Of a stretch of DNA of 64,000 bases, positions 38,343 to 47,052 are shown in pieces; position 1 is the first letter of the stretch, and every line of letters starts with the position of its first letter. The stretch comes from Heterorhizobium halophytocola (lineage in GTDB: Bacteria > Pseudomonadota > Alphaproteobacteria > Rhizobiales > Rhizobiaceae): NCBI RefSeq assembly GCF_017873095.1, contig NZ_JAGGJU010000005.1, positions 310,001 to 374,000 of the forward strand. Reading direction: 5' to 3'. The translations under genes and the position numbers were made by a program. The notes below the pieces were generated by a model that was not told the DNA's origin, searched no databases, and saw only the letters and a list, made by a program, of their open reading frames with translations.

Positions 38343-38903
38343 TCAATAGATGCGACCGCGAAACATCGGGCCGAGGGCCTCCAGCCCATGCCGTTCGCCG
38401 CGATCGGTGACCTGCCGGTAGTCCGGCGGAAACTGCCTGAACTCCTCCGCCGTCGGCGCGATCCCACGCTGGTTGCGCAGGAACAGGCGCAGATATTCCG
38501 CCTCCAGCACCCGCGCCTCGAACCGCTCGCGCTCCGCCTCGACCGGCACGGCCTCCAGCTCGGCTTCGGCAGCGGCAGCATCGCCCTTGCGATAAAGCGC
38601 CAGGGCGATGGCGCCATGCAGCACCGATTTGCAGGCGGCCGTCGCCAAGGATGTCCTTGCCGCGCGGATCGCTTCGTCATAGCGGCCCTTGTCGTGGAAC
38701 AGCTGCACACGCGACAGCGCAATGTGGTGCAGCAGGTTGGTGTCCACGCACTCCTGCTCCTTGGCATCCAGATAGGCATGCGCTGCCGCAGCCCCGCTTG
38801 TGCGCATCAGCGCGGTGAATTCGAAAAGCGGATCCATCAGCGCCTGGACGGCGCCCCAGGCACCATCGCTGGCCGTTTCGACCATTCCGTTTGACAACAG
38901 CAT
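38343..38903 (-). CDS. Hypothetical TPR-like helical protein
   Basis: 186 residues, mostly helical. Segments such as NLLHHIALSRVQLFHDKGRYDEAI and VLHGAIALALYRKGDAAAAEAELE have the spacing of degenerate tetratricopeptide repeats, so I infer an interaction scaffold. AAGGG stands 8 nt before the ATG at 38903. Upstream codons lack support. It is divergent from the DUF922 gene. No named family recognised. Confidence 0.65.
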   Translation of the reverse strand: MLLSNGMVETASDGAWGAVQALMDPLFEFTALMRTSGAAAAHAYLDAKEQECVDTNLLHHIALSRVQLFHDKGRYDEAIRAARTSLATAACKSVLHGAIALALYRKGDAAAAEAELEAVPVEAERERFEARVLEAEYLRLFLRNQRGIAPTAEEFRQFPPDYRQVTDRGERHGLEALGPMFRGRIY

Positions 38904-39065
38904 TGCATGTCCCTTCGCATTCGGTGCCGCGCGCAGGGTCTTGTCGTCCGCCCCGACCCGGCCTGCGCATCCCGCGGTCAACCGACCTCTGTTCAACGCT
39001 TGCGAAGTCGCCATCGAATTATGATCTTTTTCCGCCCAAATTACCGCTGTCGCGGGGCAGCGACG

Positions 39066-39080
39066 TTAAGGAATCGTTAA
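39066..39080 (+). promoter_or_regulatory. CtrA-type box (TTAA-N7-TTAA)
   Basis: TTAA-GGAATCG-TTAA is an exact match to both half-sites of the CtrA consensus. It lies about 93 bp upstream of the DUF922 gene and 163 bp upstream of the divergent hypothetical gene. Confidence 0.5.
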
Positions 39081-39172
39081 ACATTCAAGGTGTTGCGCAG
39101 ATCACACGCAACACATTGTGTTCGGGCGACGCCGCCGCTAGGGTCTTGCGCCTGCCAACCGGGATCCGCCTC

Positions 39173-39775
39173 TTGCCGCGTTACATCGTCCGCCTCCACC
39201 TGATCATCCCGCTGCTTGCGGCCCTGGCGCCGGTCGAGGCCTTCGCCGAGGGCAAGGTGCTTCAACGTGTCGAGACCTATGCCGTGCGGGGGACGACAGG
39301 GCTGGAACTCTATCGATCGATCGGCGAACACGGGCCGGTGCTCGGGGCCAGCCGCGCCATCGCCCATACCGGCTTCCGGCTGACATGGAAGCGGGACTAC
39401 CAGCAACGCGGCGCGGCCTGCGTTCTCGCCTCGGCGATACCGACACTGGTGATCACCACGGTCCTGCCCGAGGCGAAGGGCCGCCTGCCACAGGCGTTGA
39501 AACGCAGCTGGGACATTTTCCTGGCCGGCGTTACGGCACACGAGGCCGTGCATGCTGGCTACATTCGCGACCTTGCCCGCGACATCGAAAAGGCGACCGT
39601 CGGCCTGACCGAGCCGAACGACCCCGGTTGCCGCAAGATCCGCCAGACCATGCAGCCGATCCTCGGCGCCCTGTCGACTGCGGAACGTCGCAAACAGCGG
39701 GATTTCGACAAGGAGAGTTTTGCCGACGGCGGTCAGGTTCACCAGTTGATCCTGGCGCTCGTCAACGGCCCGTGA
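39173..39775 (+). CDS. DUF922 family putative secreted metalloprotease
   Basis: About 200 residues. A signal peptide (YIVRLHLIIPLLAALAPVEA, cleaved near FAEG) indicates export. The DUF922 family is predicted to be Zn-dependent proteases, and the HEAVH in GVTAHEAVHAGYIRDL fits HExxH. The tail contains ERRKQRDFDKESFADG. No ATG fits the signal peptide, so I chose TTG at 39173; another TTG lies slightly upstream. It precedes degP by ~150 bp, suggesting a shared envelope role, by inference only. Confidence 0.72.
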   Translation: MPRYIVRLHLIIPLLAALAPVEAFAEGKVLQRVETYAVRGTTGLELYRSIGEHGPVLGASRAIAHTGFRLTWKRDYQQRGAACVLASAIPTLVITTVLPEAKGRLPQALKRSWDIFLAGVTAHEAVHAGYIRDLARDIEKATVGLTEPNDPGCRKIRQTMQPILGALSTAERRKQRDFDKESFADGGQVHQLILALVNGP

Positions 39776-39927
39776 CGGCCTTGGAAAGCCGCAGATTGCT
39801 CTATTACCAAGTTTTCATCTGGCGGACAGTTCGCCGTAACCTGACAAGCCCTATATCTCTGTCATCCACCGCCCGGCATGACAAAGCATGCCCTGCAATA
39901 ACGCTTCGAAAGAAGGGAAACATCACA

Positions 39928-41502
39928 ATGAACCGTCTGACTGCAAATGCTCGCCTGACCAGGATCCTGCGGAACACCTCGGCCGTTGGATTGGCGGCCG
40001 TCATCGCTGCCGGCGCCCTGCCCGCCTTCGTCACCCCGTCCTACGCCGAAGCGGTCAAGGTCAACGCGCCGAGCATTCCGAGCTTCGCCGATGTCGTGAG
40101 CGCCGTATCGCCGGCCGTTGTGTCGGTGCGCGTCGAATCCGAAATCCAGCCGGCTGCGGCCGACAACAGCTTCTCGTTCGGCTGGGGCGGCCAGGGCTTC
40201 GACAGCCTGCCGGATGATCACCCGCTGAAGCGCTTCTTCAAGGAATTCGGCGACCAGGGCCAGAATGGCGACGACCATGGCGGTCCGCGCCACATGCAGC
40301 CGAAGGGCGGCAAGGGCAAGCTTCGCCCGACCGCCCAGGGTTCCGGCTTCTTCATCTCCGAAGACGGCTACATCGTCACCAACAACCACGTGGTCGATGA
40401 TGGTGCCGCCTTTACCGTCGTCATGAAGGACGGCACCGAGCTGCCGGCCACGCTGGTCGGCAAGGACAGCCGCACCGACCTCGCCGTCCTGAAGGTTGAC
40501 GCACCCAAGCAGAAATTCACCTATGTGAAGTTCGCCGACGACGACAAGGTGCGCATCGGCGACTGGGTGGTTGCCGTCGGCAACCCGTTCGGTCTCGGCG
40601 GCACCGTGACGGCCGGCATCGTGTCTGCCCGCGGCCGCGATATCGGCTCCGGACCCTATGACGACTACATCCAGATCGACGCTGCGGTGAACCGCGGCAA
40701 TTCCGGTGGCCCGGACTTCAACCTCAACGGCGAAGTCATCGGCATCAACACCGCGATCTTCTCGCCGTCGGGCGGCAATGTCGGCATCGCCTTCGCCATC
40801 CCCGCCTCGCTGGCACAGAACGTGGTGCAGGAACTGATCAACAAGGGCAGTGTCGATCGCGGCTGGCTCGGCGTGCAGATCGAGGCCGTCACCAAGGACA
40901 TCGCCTCGTCGCTCGGCCTTTCCGAACCGGAAGGCGCGATCGTCGTCGCACCGCAGGCCGGATCCCCCGGTGAAAAGGCGGGCGTCAAGCAGGGTGACGT
41001 GATCATCGCGGTCAACGGCGACAAGATCAAGGACAACCGCGATCTGGCCCGCAAGATCGGCAACATGCAGCCCGGCACGAAGGTCGAACTGTCGATCTGG
41101 CGCGACGGCAAGGCGATCAGCAAGTCCTTCGACCTCGGCAAGTTCCCGACCGACAAGCAGCTGGCCGCCGCCAACTCTGACGACCAGACCGAGCAGGAGA
41201 CCGGCACCGACGGTGCGCTTGCCTCGCTCGGCCTCAACGTCCAGCCGTCGGATGATGGCAAGGGCCTGGCGATCACCGACGTCGATCCCAACTCGGATGC
41301 CGCCGATCTCGGCATCAAGTCCGGCGACACCATTGCCGCCGTCAACAACCAGGACGTCAACTCCGTCGAGGATGCCCAGAACGCCCTCGACGCCGTCAAG
41401 AAGGCCGGCCGCACCAAGGTTCTGGTGCTCGTCCAGACGTCCAATGGCAATCGCTTCGTGGCCCTGCCGCTCGGCGACGCCAGCGACGACGACAAGGGCT
41501 GA
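39928..41502 (+). CDS. degP: DegP-type periplasmic serine endoprotease (HtrA)
   Basis: Periplasmic protease/chaperone of 524 residues that degrades misfolded envelope proteins. The signal peptide ends near PSYAEA. The trypsin-like domain shows the triad: H in IVTNNHVVDD, D in DSRTDLAVLK, S in NRGNSGGPDF. Two PDZ domains follow (GWLGVQIEAVTKDIASSLGL and GLAITDVDPNSDAADLGI). AGAAGGGA is the ribosome site. It lies just upstream of a two-component system, the usual rhizobial neighbourhood for degP. Two hairpins follow. Confidence 0.95.
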   Translation: MNRLTANARLTRILRNTSAVGLAAVIAAGALPAFVTPSYAEAVKVNAPSIPSFADVVSAVSPAVVSVRVESEIQPAAADNSFSFGWGGQGFDSLPDDHPLKRFFKEFGDQGQNGDDHGGPRHMQPKGGKGKLRPTAQGSGFFISEDGYIVTNNHVVDDGAAFTVVMKDGTELPATLVGKDSRTDLAVLKVDAPKQKFTYVKFADDDKVRIGDWVVAVGNPFGLGGTVTAGIVSARGRDIGSGPYDDYIQIDAAVNRGNSGGPDFNLNGEVIGINTAIFSPSGGNVGIAFAIPASLAQNVVQELINKGSVDRGWLGVQIEAVTKDIASSLGLSEPEGAIVVAPQAGSPGEKAGVKQGDVIIAVNGDKIKDNRDLARKIGNMQPGTKVELSIWRDGKAISKSFDLGKFPTDKQLAAANSDDQTEQETGTDGALASLGLNVQPSDDGKGLAITDVDPNSDAADLGIKSGDTIAAVNNQDVNSVEDAQNALDAVKKAGRTKVLVLVQTSNGNRFVALPLGDASDDDKG

Positions 41503-41519
41503 TCCCATCCATCCCCTCG

Positions 41520-41605
41520 TCCCGGCGGTGCGTAACTCTGCCGCCGGGATATCAAAGGCGGGCGCTGTGCGGCATGACCCTTCCTGCACGGCGCCCGTCT
41601 TCGTT
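41520..41605 (+). terminator. Double hairpin after degP
   Basis: First stem TCCCGGCGG/CCGCCGGGA (41520-41549). Second stem CGGGCGCTGTGC with GCACGGCGCCCG (41559-41597), followed by TCTTCGTTTTCCC, which looks like the real terminator. Confidence 0.75.
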
Positions 41606-41637
41606 TTCCCTTCCGCAGATATCCCAGGAGTTTCCTC

Positions 41638-42396
41638 ATGATGTCGACATCACAAGACACAGGCAAAACCGCTGACCCGGCTTGTGCCGACAAGGCGGCG
41701 GGCGGTAGTGTCGCGCACATGAAGATACTTGTCATCGAGGACGACCTCGAAGCCGCAGCCTATATGAGCAAGGCTTTCCGCGAGGCCGGGATCGTCGCCG
41801 ACCATGCCAGCGACGGCGAAAGCGGCCTGTTCCTGGCCAGCGAAAGTACCTATGACGTGATGGTCATCGACCGTATGCTGCCGCGGCGCGACGGTCTGTC
41901 GGTGATTTCCGAGCTGCGCCAGCGCGGCGTCAATACGCCGGTGCTGATCCTGTCTGCGCTCGGCCAGGTCGATGACCGCGTCACCGGGCTTCGCGCCGGC
42001 GGCGACGACTACCTTCCCAAACCCTATGCCTTTTCCGAACTGCTGGCCCGTGTCGAGGTTCTCGGCCGCCGAAAGGGGACGCCCGAGCAGGACATGATCT
42101 ATCGGGTCGGCGATCTCGAGCTCGACCGGTTGTCGCACGAGGTCCGCCGCGCCGGCCGCGAGATCCTGCTGCAGCCGCGAGAGTTCCGCCTGCTCGAATA
42201 CCTGATGAAGAATGCCGGCCAGGTCGTCACCCGCACCATGCTGCTCGAGCATGTCTGGGACTATCATTTCGACCCGCAGACCAATGTCATCGATGTCCAT
42301 GTCTCGCGCCTGCGCTCCAAGATCGAGAAGGACTTCGGCAAGCCTTTGCTGAAGACCGTGCGCGGGGCCGGCTACATGATCAAGGACGAGGGCTGA
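41638..42396 (+). CDS. OmpR-family response regulator
   Basis: Two-domain DNA-binding regulator, 252 residues. The receiver has KILVIEDD, the phosphoacceptor D78 in VIDRMLPRRDG, and the lysine in DDYLPKPYAF. The winged-helix output domain ends QTNVIDVHVSRLRSKIEKDF then TVRGAGYMIKDEG. AGGAG at good spacing favours the ATG at 41638; the ATG at 41719 (MKILVIED) would give the classical N-terminus. Its kinase gene starts 9 bp downstream. Being next to degP suggests envelope-stress sensing. Confidence 0.92.
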   Translation: MMSTSQDTGKTADPACADKAAGGSVAHMKILVIEDDLEAAAYMSKAFREAGIVADHASDGESGLFLASESTYDVMVIDRMLPRRDGLSVISELRQRGVNTPVLILSALGQVDDRVTGLRAGGDDYLPKPYAFSELLARVEVLGRRKGTPEQDMIYRVGDLELDRLSHEVRRAGREILLQPREFRLLEYLMKNAGQVVTRTMLLEHVWDYHFDPQTNVIDVHVSRLRSKIEKDFGKPLLKTVRGAGYMIKDEG

Positions 42397-42404
42397 GGCC
42401 AGGC

Positions 42405-43820
42405 ATGCAAAGGCTCGGCATCCTGTTCAAGTCGACAGCGGTCCGCCTCTCGGCGGTCTATATCCTGCTGTTTGCCATCTGTGCCGCCTTTCTGGTCTTC
42501 TACGTCACGGCCCTGTCGCAGCGCCTGCTCGACCAGCAGACCCAGGAAAGCCTGCTGGGCGAAGTCAAGGAAGTGCAGCGCGCCTACGAACGCGGCGGCA
42601 TGAACTACTTGGTGGCGATGATGGAGCGCCGCGCCAGCCAGCCCGGCGCCAATCTCTACGTCATCGCGAGCCCGGTCGGTGAAATCCTCGCCGGCAATGT
42701 CGCCTCCGTCGCCCCCGGCGTGCTTGCCCGCCTCGGCTGGACCGATCCGCCCTTCCACTACAAGCGCTACACGATCAGCGACAATGACGACGACGACCGC
42801 CGCCATGTCGCGGTCGCCAACGTGTTCAAGCTCGATAACGGCCTCAGGATCCTGGTCGGGCGGGATCTCGGCGAACCGACCAAGTTCCGCGGCCTTGTCC
42901 GTCGCGCCCTGATGGTGGCGCTGGCGATCATGGGTCTCGGCGCGCTGGTATTGTGGTTCGCGATCGGCCGCAATGCGCTGCGCCGGATCGACAGGGTCTC
43001 GGCCGCCAGCAAGCGGATCATGGCCGGCGATCTCTCCCAGCGCCTGCCGGTCAGCGGCTCCGGCGACGAGTTCGACCGTCTGTCCGAGGGGCTCAACGCC
43101 ATGCTCGGCCGCATCGAAAAATTGAACGAGGGCTTGCGCCAGGTCTCCGACAATATCGCCCACGACCTGAAGACGCCCCTGACGCGGCTGCGCAACAAAG
43201 CCGCCAATGCGCTCGACGAAGATGACGAGGCCACCCGGCGTGCCGCGCTCGACGGCATCATCGGCGAATCCGATCTGCTGATCCGCACCTTCAACGCGCT
43301 GTTGATGATCAGCCGCGTCGAGGCCGGTTCGATCGCCGCCGAACTCAGCGATGTCGATCTCTCGGCGATCGCGGCGGATGCCGTCGAACTCTACGAGCCC
43401 GTGGTCGAGGATGCCAATCTGGTGCTGACCGGCTCGGTTGCGCCCGGCATCAGCATCCGCGCCAACCGCGAACTGATCGGCCAGGCGATCACCAACCTGC
43501 TCGACAACGCGATCAAATATGCCGATGGCGGCCCCGACAACGAGATTCATCTGTCGCTCACCCGTCGCCCCGACTGTGTGGTGATCGGCGTGCGCGATCA
43601 CGGCCCCGGCATTCCGCTCGACCAGCACGAGGAGGTGGTCAAGCGCTTCGTCCGGCTCGATGCCAGCCGCTCCAAGCCCGGCACCGGGCTCGGCCTTTCG
43701 CTGGTGCGGGCCATCATGTCGCTGCATGGCGGCCGCCTCGAACTGACCGCCACCGATCCGTCGAACGAGACCCATCCCGGCCTGACGGCGACCATGATCT
43801 TCCCGACCAAACTCCCCTAG
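42405..43820 (+). CDS. HAMP-containing sensor histidine kinase
   Basis: Inner-membrane kinase of 471 residues, partner of the regulator just upstream. TM1 (~13-34) and TM2 (~167-187) flank a periplasmic sensor of ~130 residues with an acidic stretch (SDNDDDDRRH). HAMP follows (FAIGRNALRRIDRVSAASKR). The H-box is SDNIAHDLKTPLTRLR (H253), the N-box ITNLLDNAIKYADGG, with DHGPGIP and GTGLGLSLVRAI. The sensed signal is unknown. glnE follows within 80 bp. Confidence 0.92.
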   Translation: MQRLGILFKSTAVRLSAVYILLFAICAAFLVFYVTALSQRLLDQQTQESLLGEVKEVQRAYERGGMNYLVAMMERRASQPGANLYVIASPVGEILAGNVASVAPGVLARLGWTDPPFHYKRYTISDNDDDDRRHVAVANVFKLDNGLRILVGRDLGEPTKFRGLVRRALMVALAIMGLGALVLWFAIGRNALRRIDRVSAASKRIMAGDLSQRLPVSGSGDEFDRLSEGLNAMLGRIEKLNEGLRQVSDNIAHDLKTPLTRLRNKAANALDEDDEATRRAALDGIIGESDLLIRTFNALLMISRVEAGSIAAELSDVDLSAIAADAVELYEPVVEDANLVLTGSVAPGISIRANRELIGQAITNLLDNAIKYADGGPDNEIHLSLTRRPDCVVIGVRDHGPGIPLDQHEEVVKRFVRLDASRSKPGTGLGLSLVRAIMSLHGGRLELTATDPSNETHPGLTATMIFPTKLP

Positions 43821-43899
43821 CGATTTTCCCTGACGGCATGGGGTGACGTCCGTCCGCGAAGCACGTAAACCGGGTTGGTCCGCATCGTGGAGGAGCAGG

Positions 43900-46860
43900 A
43901 TGTCGAACCAGAATGTGCGGTTGCGCGACGTCGAACCCGGCGTGCTGCAGCCGTTCAACCAGGCCGAGCTGAAGTCGGTCGCCGCCAGCCTGAAATCCCT
44001 TGCGCGCGACCACCCGGAGCTTGCCGCGTGTCTCGCCGAATCCGGTCCGCTGCGCGACATGCTGACCGCCGCCCTCACCCTTTCGCCCTATCTGCGCGAT
44101 AGCGTGGCGATGGAGGCCGACCTGCTCGCCCGCGCGCTCGCCGAACCGCTCGAACCGCTGCTGTCGCATATCGTGCGCGAAGCCCGCGACGCCTGGAAGC
44201 CGGATGCGGCGGCAATGCCCCTCTCCGACGGCGTGCTGATGACACGGCTCAGGATCGCCAAGCGCCGCCTGTCGCTGCTGACGGCGCTGGCCGATCTCTT
44301 TCGCCTGTTCGATGCCCGCCAGACGACCCGCTGGCTGAGCGCGCTTGCCGACGCCGCGGTCGCCGCCGCCGTCGACCACCTGCTGCTGTCGGGAGAACAG
44401 AGCGGCAAGCTGAAGATCGCCGATCACGCCCGCCCCTCCCATGGCAGCGGCCTGATCGCGCTCGGCATGGGCAAGCTCGGCGCCTGCGAACTCAACTATT
44501 CCTCCGACATCGATATCGTCATCTTCTTCGAACCGGATGCCGGCATTCTCATCGATCCGGAGGATGGCACCGAGACCTATAGCCGACTGATGCGCCGTCT
44601 GGTGCGCATCCTGCAGGAGCGCACCGGCGACGGCTATGTCTTCCGCACCGATCTGCGGCTGCGCCCGGACCCGGGCTCGACGCCGCTGGCGGTACCCGTC
44701 GAAGCCGCCCTTCTCTACTATGAGGGGCGCGGCCAGAACTGGGAACGCGCCGCCTTCATCAAGGCCCGCCCGATCGCCGGCGATCTCGCGGCCGGCGAGA
44801 CCTTCCTTGGCGAACTCAGACCCTTCGTCTTCCGCAAATATCTCGATTATGCAGCGATTGCCGACATTCACGCGATCAAGCGGCAGATCCATGCCCACAA
44901 GGGTCACGACGCGATCAAGGTAAAGGGTCACGACATCAAGCTAGGCCGCGGCGGCATCCGCGAGATCGAATTCTTCGTCCAGACCCAGCAGCTGATCGCC
45001 GGCGGCCGCATGCCGGCTTTGCGGGTCAAGGGCACCGAGGACGGGCTGAAGGCGCTCAACCAGGCAAACTGGATCGATGATGCGACCACCCGCGAACTGA
45101 CCGTCTGCTACTGGTTCCTGCGCGATGTCGAACACCGGCTGCAGATGGTGCGCGACGAACAGACCCATCTTCTGCCCGAGAGCGACAACGAGCTTCGCCG
45201 CATCGCCCTGATGCTCGGCTTTGCCAATTCCAGGGCTTTTGCCATCGAACTCGAGGCCGTGCTCGGCACGGTGGAGCAGCGATATGGCAAGCTCTTCGAA
45301 GCCGAGGAAACCTTGTCGGGCGTTGCCGGCAATCTCGTCTTCACCGGGCAAAAGGACGATCCGGGCACGCTGAAGACGCTGGCAGCGCTCGGCTTCGAAC
45401 GGCCGGAAGACATGTCGCGGATCATCCGCACCTGGCACAATGGTCGCTACCGCGCGACCCACTCCGTCGAGGCGCGCGAGCGGCTGACGGCGATCATGCC
45501 GAACCTGCTGCGCATCTTCGGCGAGAACCGGCGGGCGGACGAGGCACTGCTGCGCTTCGACAGTTTCCTCAAGGGACTGCCGGCCGGCATCCAGCTGTTC
45601 TCGCTGCTGTCGAACAATCCGCCCTTGCTGGAGCTGATGGTCAAGGTCATGGCCGCCGCCCCAAGGCTCGCCGACATCATCGCCGGCCGGCCGCATGTGT
45701 TCGACGGCATGCTCGATCCGGCCTTGCTGGTCGAGTTGCCGACCCGCGACTATCTCGCCGCCCGGCTGTCGGCCTTTCTCGATCCGGCGGGTCATTACGA
45801 GGAGATCCTCGACCGTCTCAGGATCTTCGCGGCCGAACAGCGCTTCCTGATCGGAATCCGGCTGCTCACCGGCGCGATTACCGGCGGAGATGCCGGCCGC
45901 GCCTTCACCGATCTTGCAGAGCTGGTGATCACCGCCACGCTCGACGCGGTGCGCCGCGAGATGGACAGGGCCCACGGGGTCTTTCCCGGCGGCGAGGTGG
46001 CGCTGATCGGCATGGGCAAGCTCGGCAGCCACGAACTGACCGCCGGCTCCGATGTCGATCTGATCCTGCTCTACGACTATGACGAACAGGCCGATGCCTC
46101 GCTCGGCCCGCGATCGCTCGATGCGACGCGCTATTTCACCCGCCTCACCCAGCGCCTGATGGCGGCCCTCTCGGCCCCGACCGCCGAAGGCGTGCTCTAC
46201 GAAGTCGACATGCGCCTTCGCCCGTCCGGCAACCAGGGCCCGGTCGCCACCCGCATCGGCGCGTTCGAACGCTACCAGCGCGAGGAGGCCTGGACCTGGG
46301 AGCACATGGCGCTGACCCGCGCCCGGGTGGTCGCCGGTGACGCCGGCCTGACGGCGCGGGCCGAGACGATCATCGCCAGTGTGCTTGCCACCCGGCGCGA
46401 CCCCGCAAGGCTTGCCGCCGATATCCGCGAGATGCGCGACCTGATCGAACAGGAAAAGCCGCCTCGCGACATCTGGGATTTCAAGCTGATCCCCGGCGGC
46501 CTGATCGATCTCGAATTCATCGCCCAGCATCTCGTCCTCTCGGCACCGAGGCGGGGCGATATACCGGATGCGAAAAGGCTTTCAACCGCCGACCGGCTTT
46601 CGCTGCTCGGTCCGGCGACGATCGCCCCTGCCGATCTCGATCTCTGTCAGACGGCGCTGCGTCTGTTCAGCGATGTGTCGCAGGTGATCCGCCTCTGCAT
46701 CGACGGCCCCTTCGAACCGGACACGGCACCGGCCGGCCTGATTGATCTTATCATCCGCAGTGCCGGCACACGGGATCTTGCCACTCTGGAGGAACAGGTC
46801 CGCGACCTCTCCGCCGCCATCCGCGGCATTTTCGACAGAAGCGTTCGCCCGCCAGCCTAG
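43900..46860 (+). CDS. glnE: Bifunctional glutamine synthetase adenylyltransferase/deadenylyltransferase
   Basis: A 986-residue enzyme that adenylylates and de-adenylylates glutamine synthetase in response to PII and glutamine, so it controls nitrogen assimilation. Two nucleotidyltransferase domains are clear: IALGMGKLGACELNYSSDID (deadenylylase half, ~190) and LIGMGKLGSHELTAGSDVD (adenylylase half, ~705), each with the catalytic Asp pair. GGAGGAG precedes the ATG at 43900; codons upstream lack such a site. Confidence 0.96.
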   Translation: MSNQNVRLRDVEPGVLQPFNQAELKSVAASLKSLARDHPELAACLAESGPLRDMLTAALTLSPYLRDSVAMEADLLARALAEPLEPLLSHIVREARDAWKPDAAAMPLSDGVLMTRLRIAKRRLSLLTALADLFRLFDARQTTRWLSALADAAVAAAVDHLLLSGEQSGKLKIADHARPSHGSGLIALGMGKLGACELNYSSDIDIVIFFEPDAGILIDPEDGTETYSRLMRRLVRILQERTGDGYVFRTDLRLRPDPGSTPLAVPVEAALLYYEGRGQNWERAAFIKARPIAGDLAAGETFLGELRPFVFRKYLDYAAIADIHAIKRQIHAHKGHDAIKVKGHDIKLGRGGIREIEFFVQTQQLIAGGRMPALRVKGTEDGLKALNQANWIDDATTRELTVCYWFLRDVEHRLQMVRDEQTHLLPESDNELRRIALMLGFANSRAFAIELEAVLGTVEQRYGKLFEAEETLSGVAGNLVFTGQKDDPGTLKTLAALGFERPEDMSRIIRTWHNGRYRATHSVEARERLTAIMPNLLRIFGENRRADEALLRFDSFLKGLPAGIQLFSLLSNNPPLLELMVKVMAAAPRLADIIAGRPHVFDGMLDPALLVELPTRDYLAARLSAFLDPAGHYEEILDRLRIFAAEQRFLIGIRLLTGAITGGDAGRAFTDLAELVITATLDAVRREMDRAHGVFPGGEVALIGMGKLGSHELTAGSDVDLILLYDYDEQADASLGPRSLDATRYFTRLTQRLMAALSAPTAEGVLYEVDMRLRPSGNQGPVATRIGAFERYQREEAWTWEHMALTRARVVAGDAGLTARAETIIASVLATRRDPARLAADIREMRDLIEQEKPPRDIWDFKLIPGGLIDLEFIAQHLVLSAPRRGDIPDAKRLSTADRLSLLGPATIAPADLDLCQTALRLFSDVSQVIRLCIDGPFEPDTAPAGLIDLIIRSAGTRDLATLEEQVRDLSAAIRGIFDRSVRPPA

Positions 46861-47052
46861 CCCCTCTGCCGCATCTTCCGACGCCCGTACGCCGCACTTG
46901 CGCGCTGTCCTTCAGCCTGTCTTGCAAGGCCTTGTATCATCGCGATGCAAGATAAGGCGCATTCTTACCATCCCGACAATCGATCCTTAATACCTCGTCC
47001 CTAATGTTCCAAGTTCTTATGGAATTCCATAGCAAGGCGAGGGGCCCTGCCA

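Noticed and set aside
42372..44078. Antisense open frame across the histidine kinase and the glnE start
   Set aside because: It spans two well-defined genes on the other strand and has no recognisable content.
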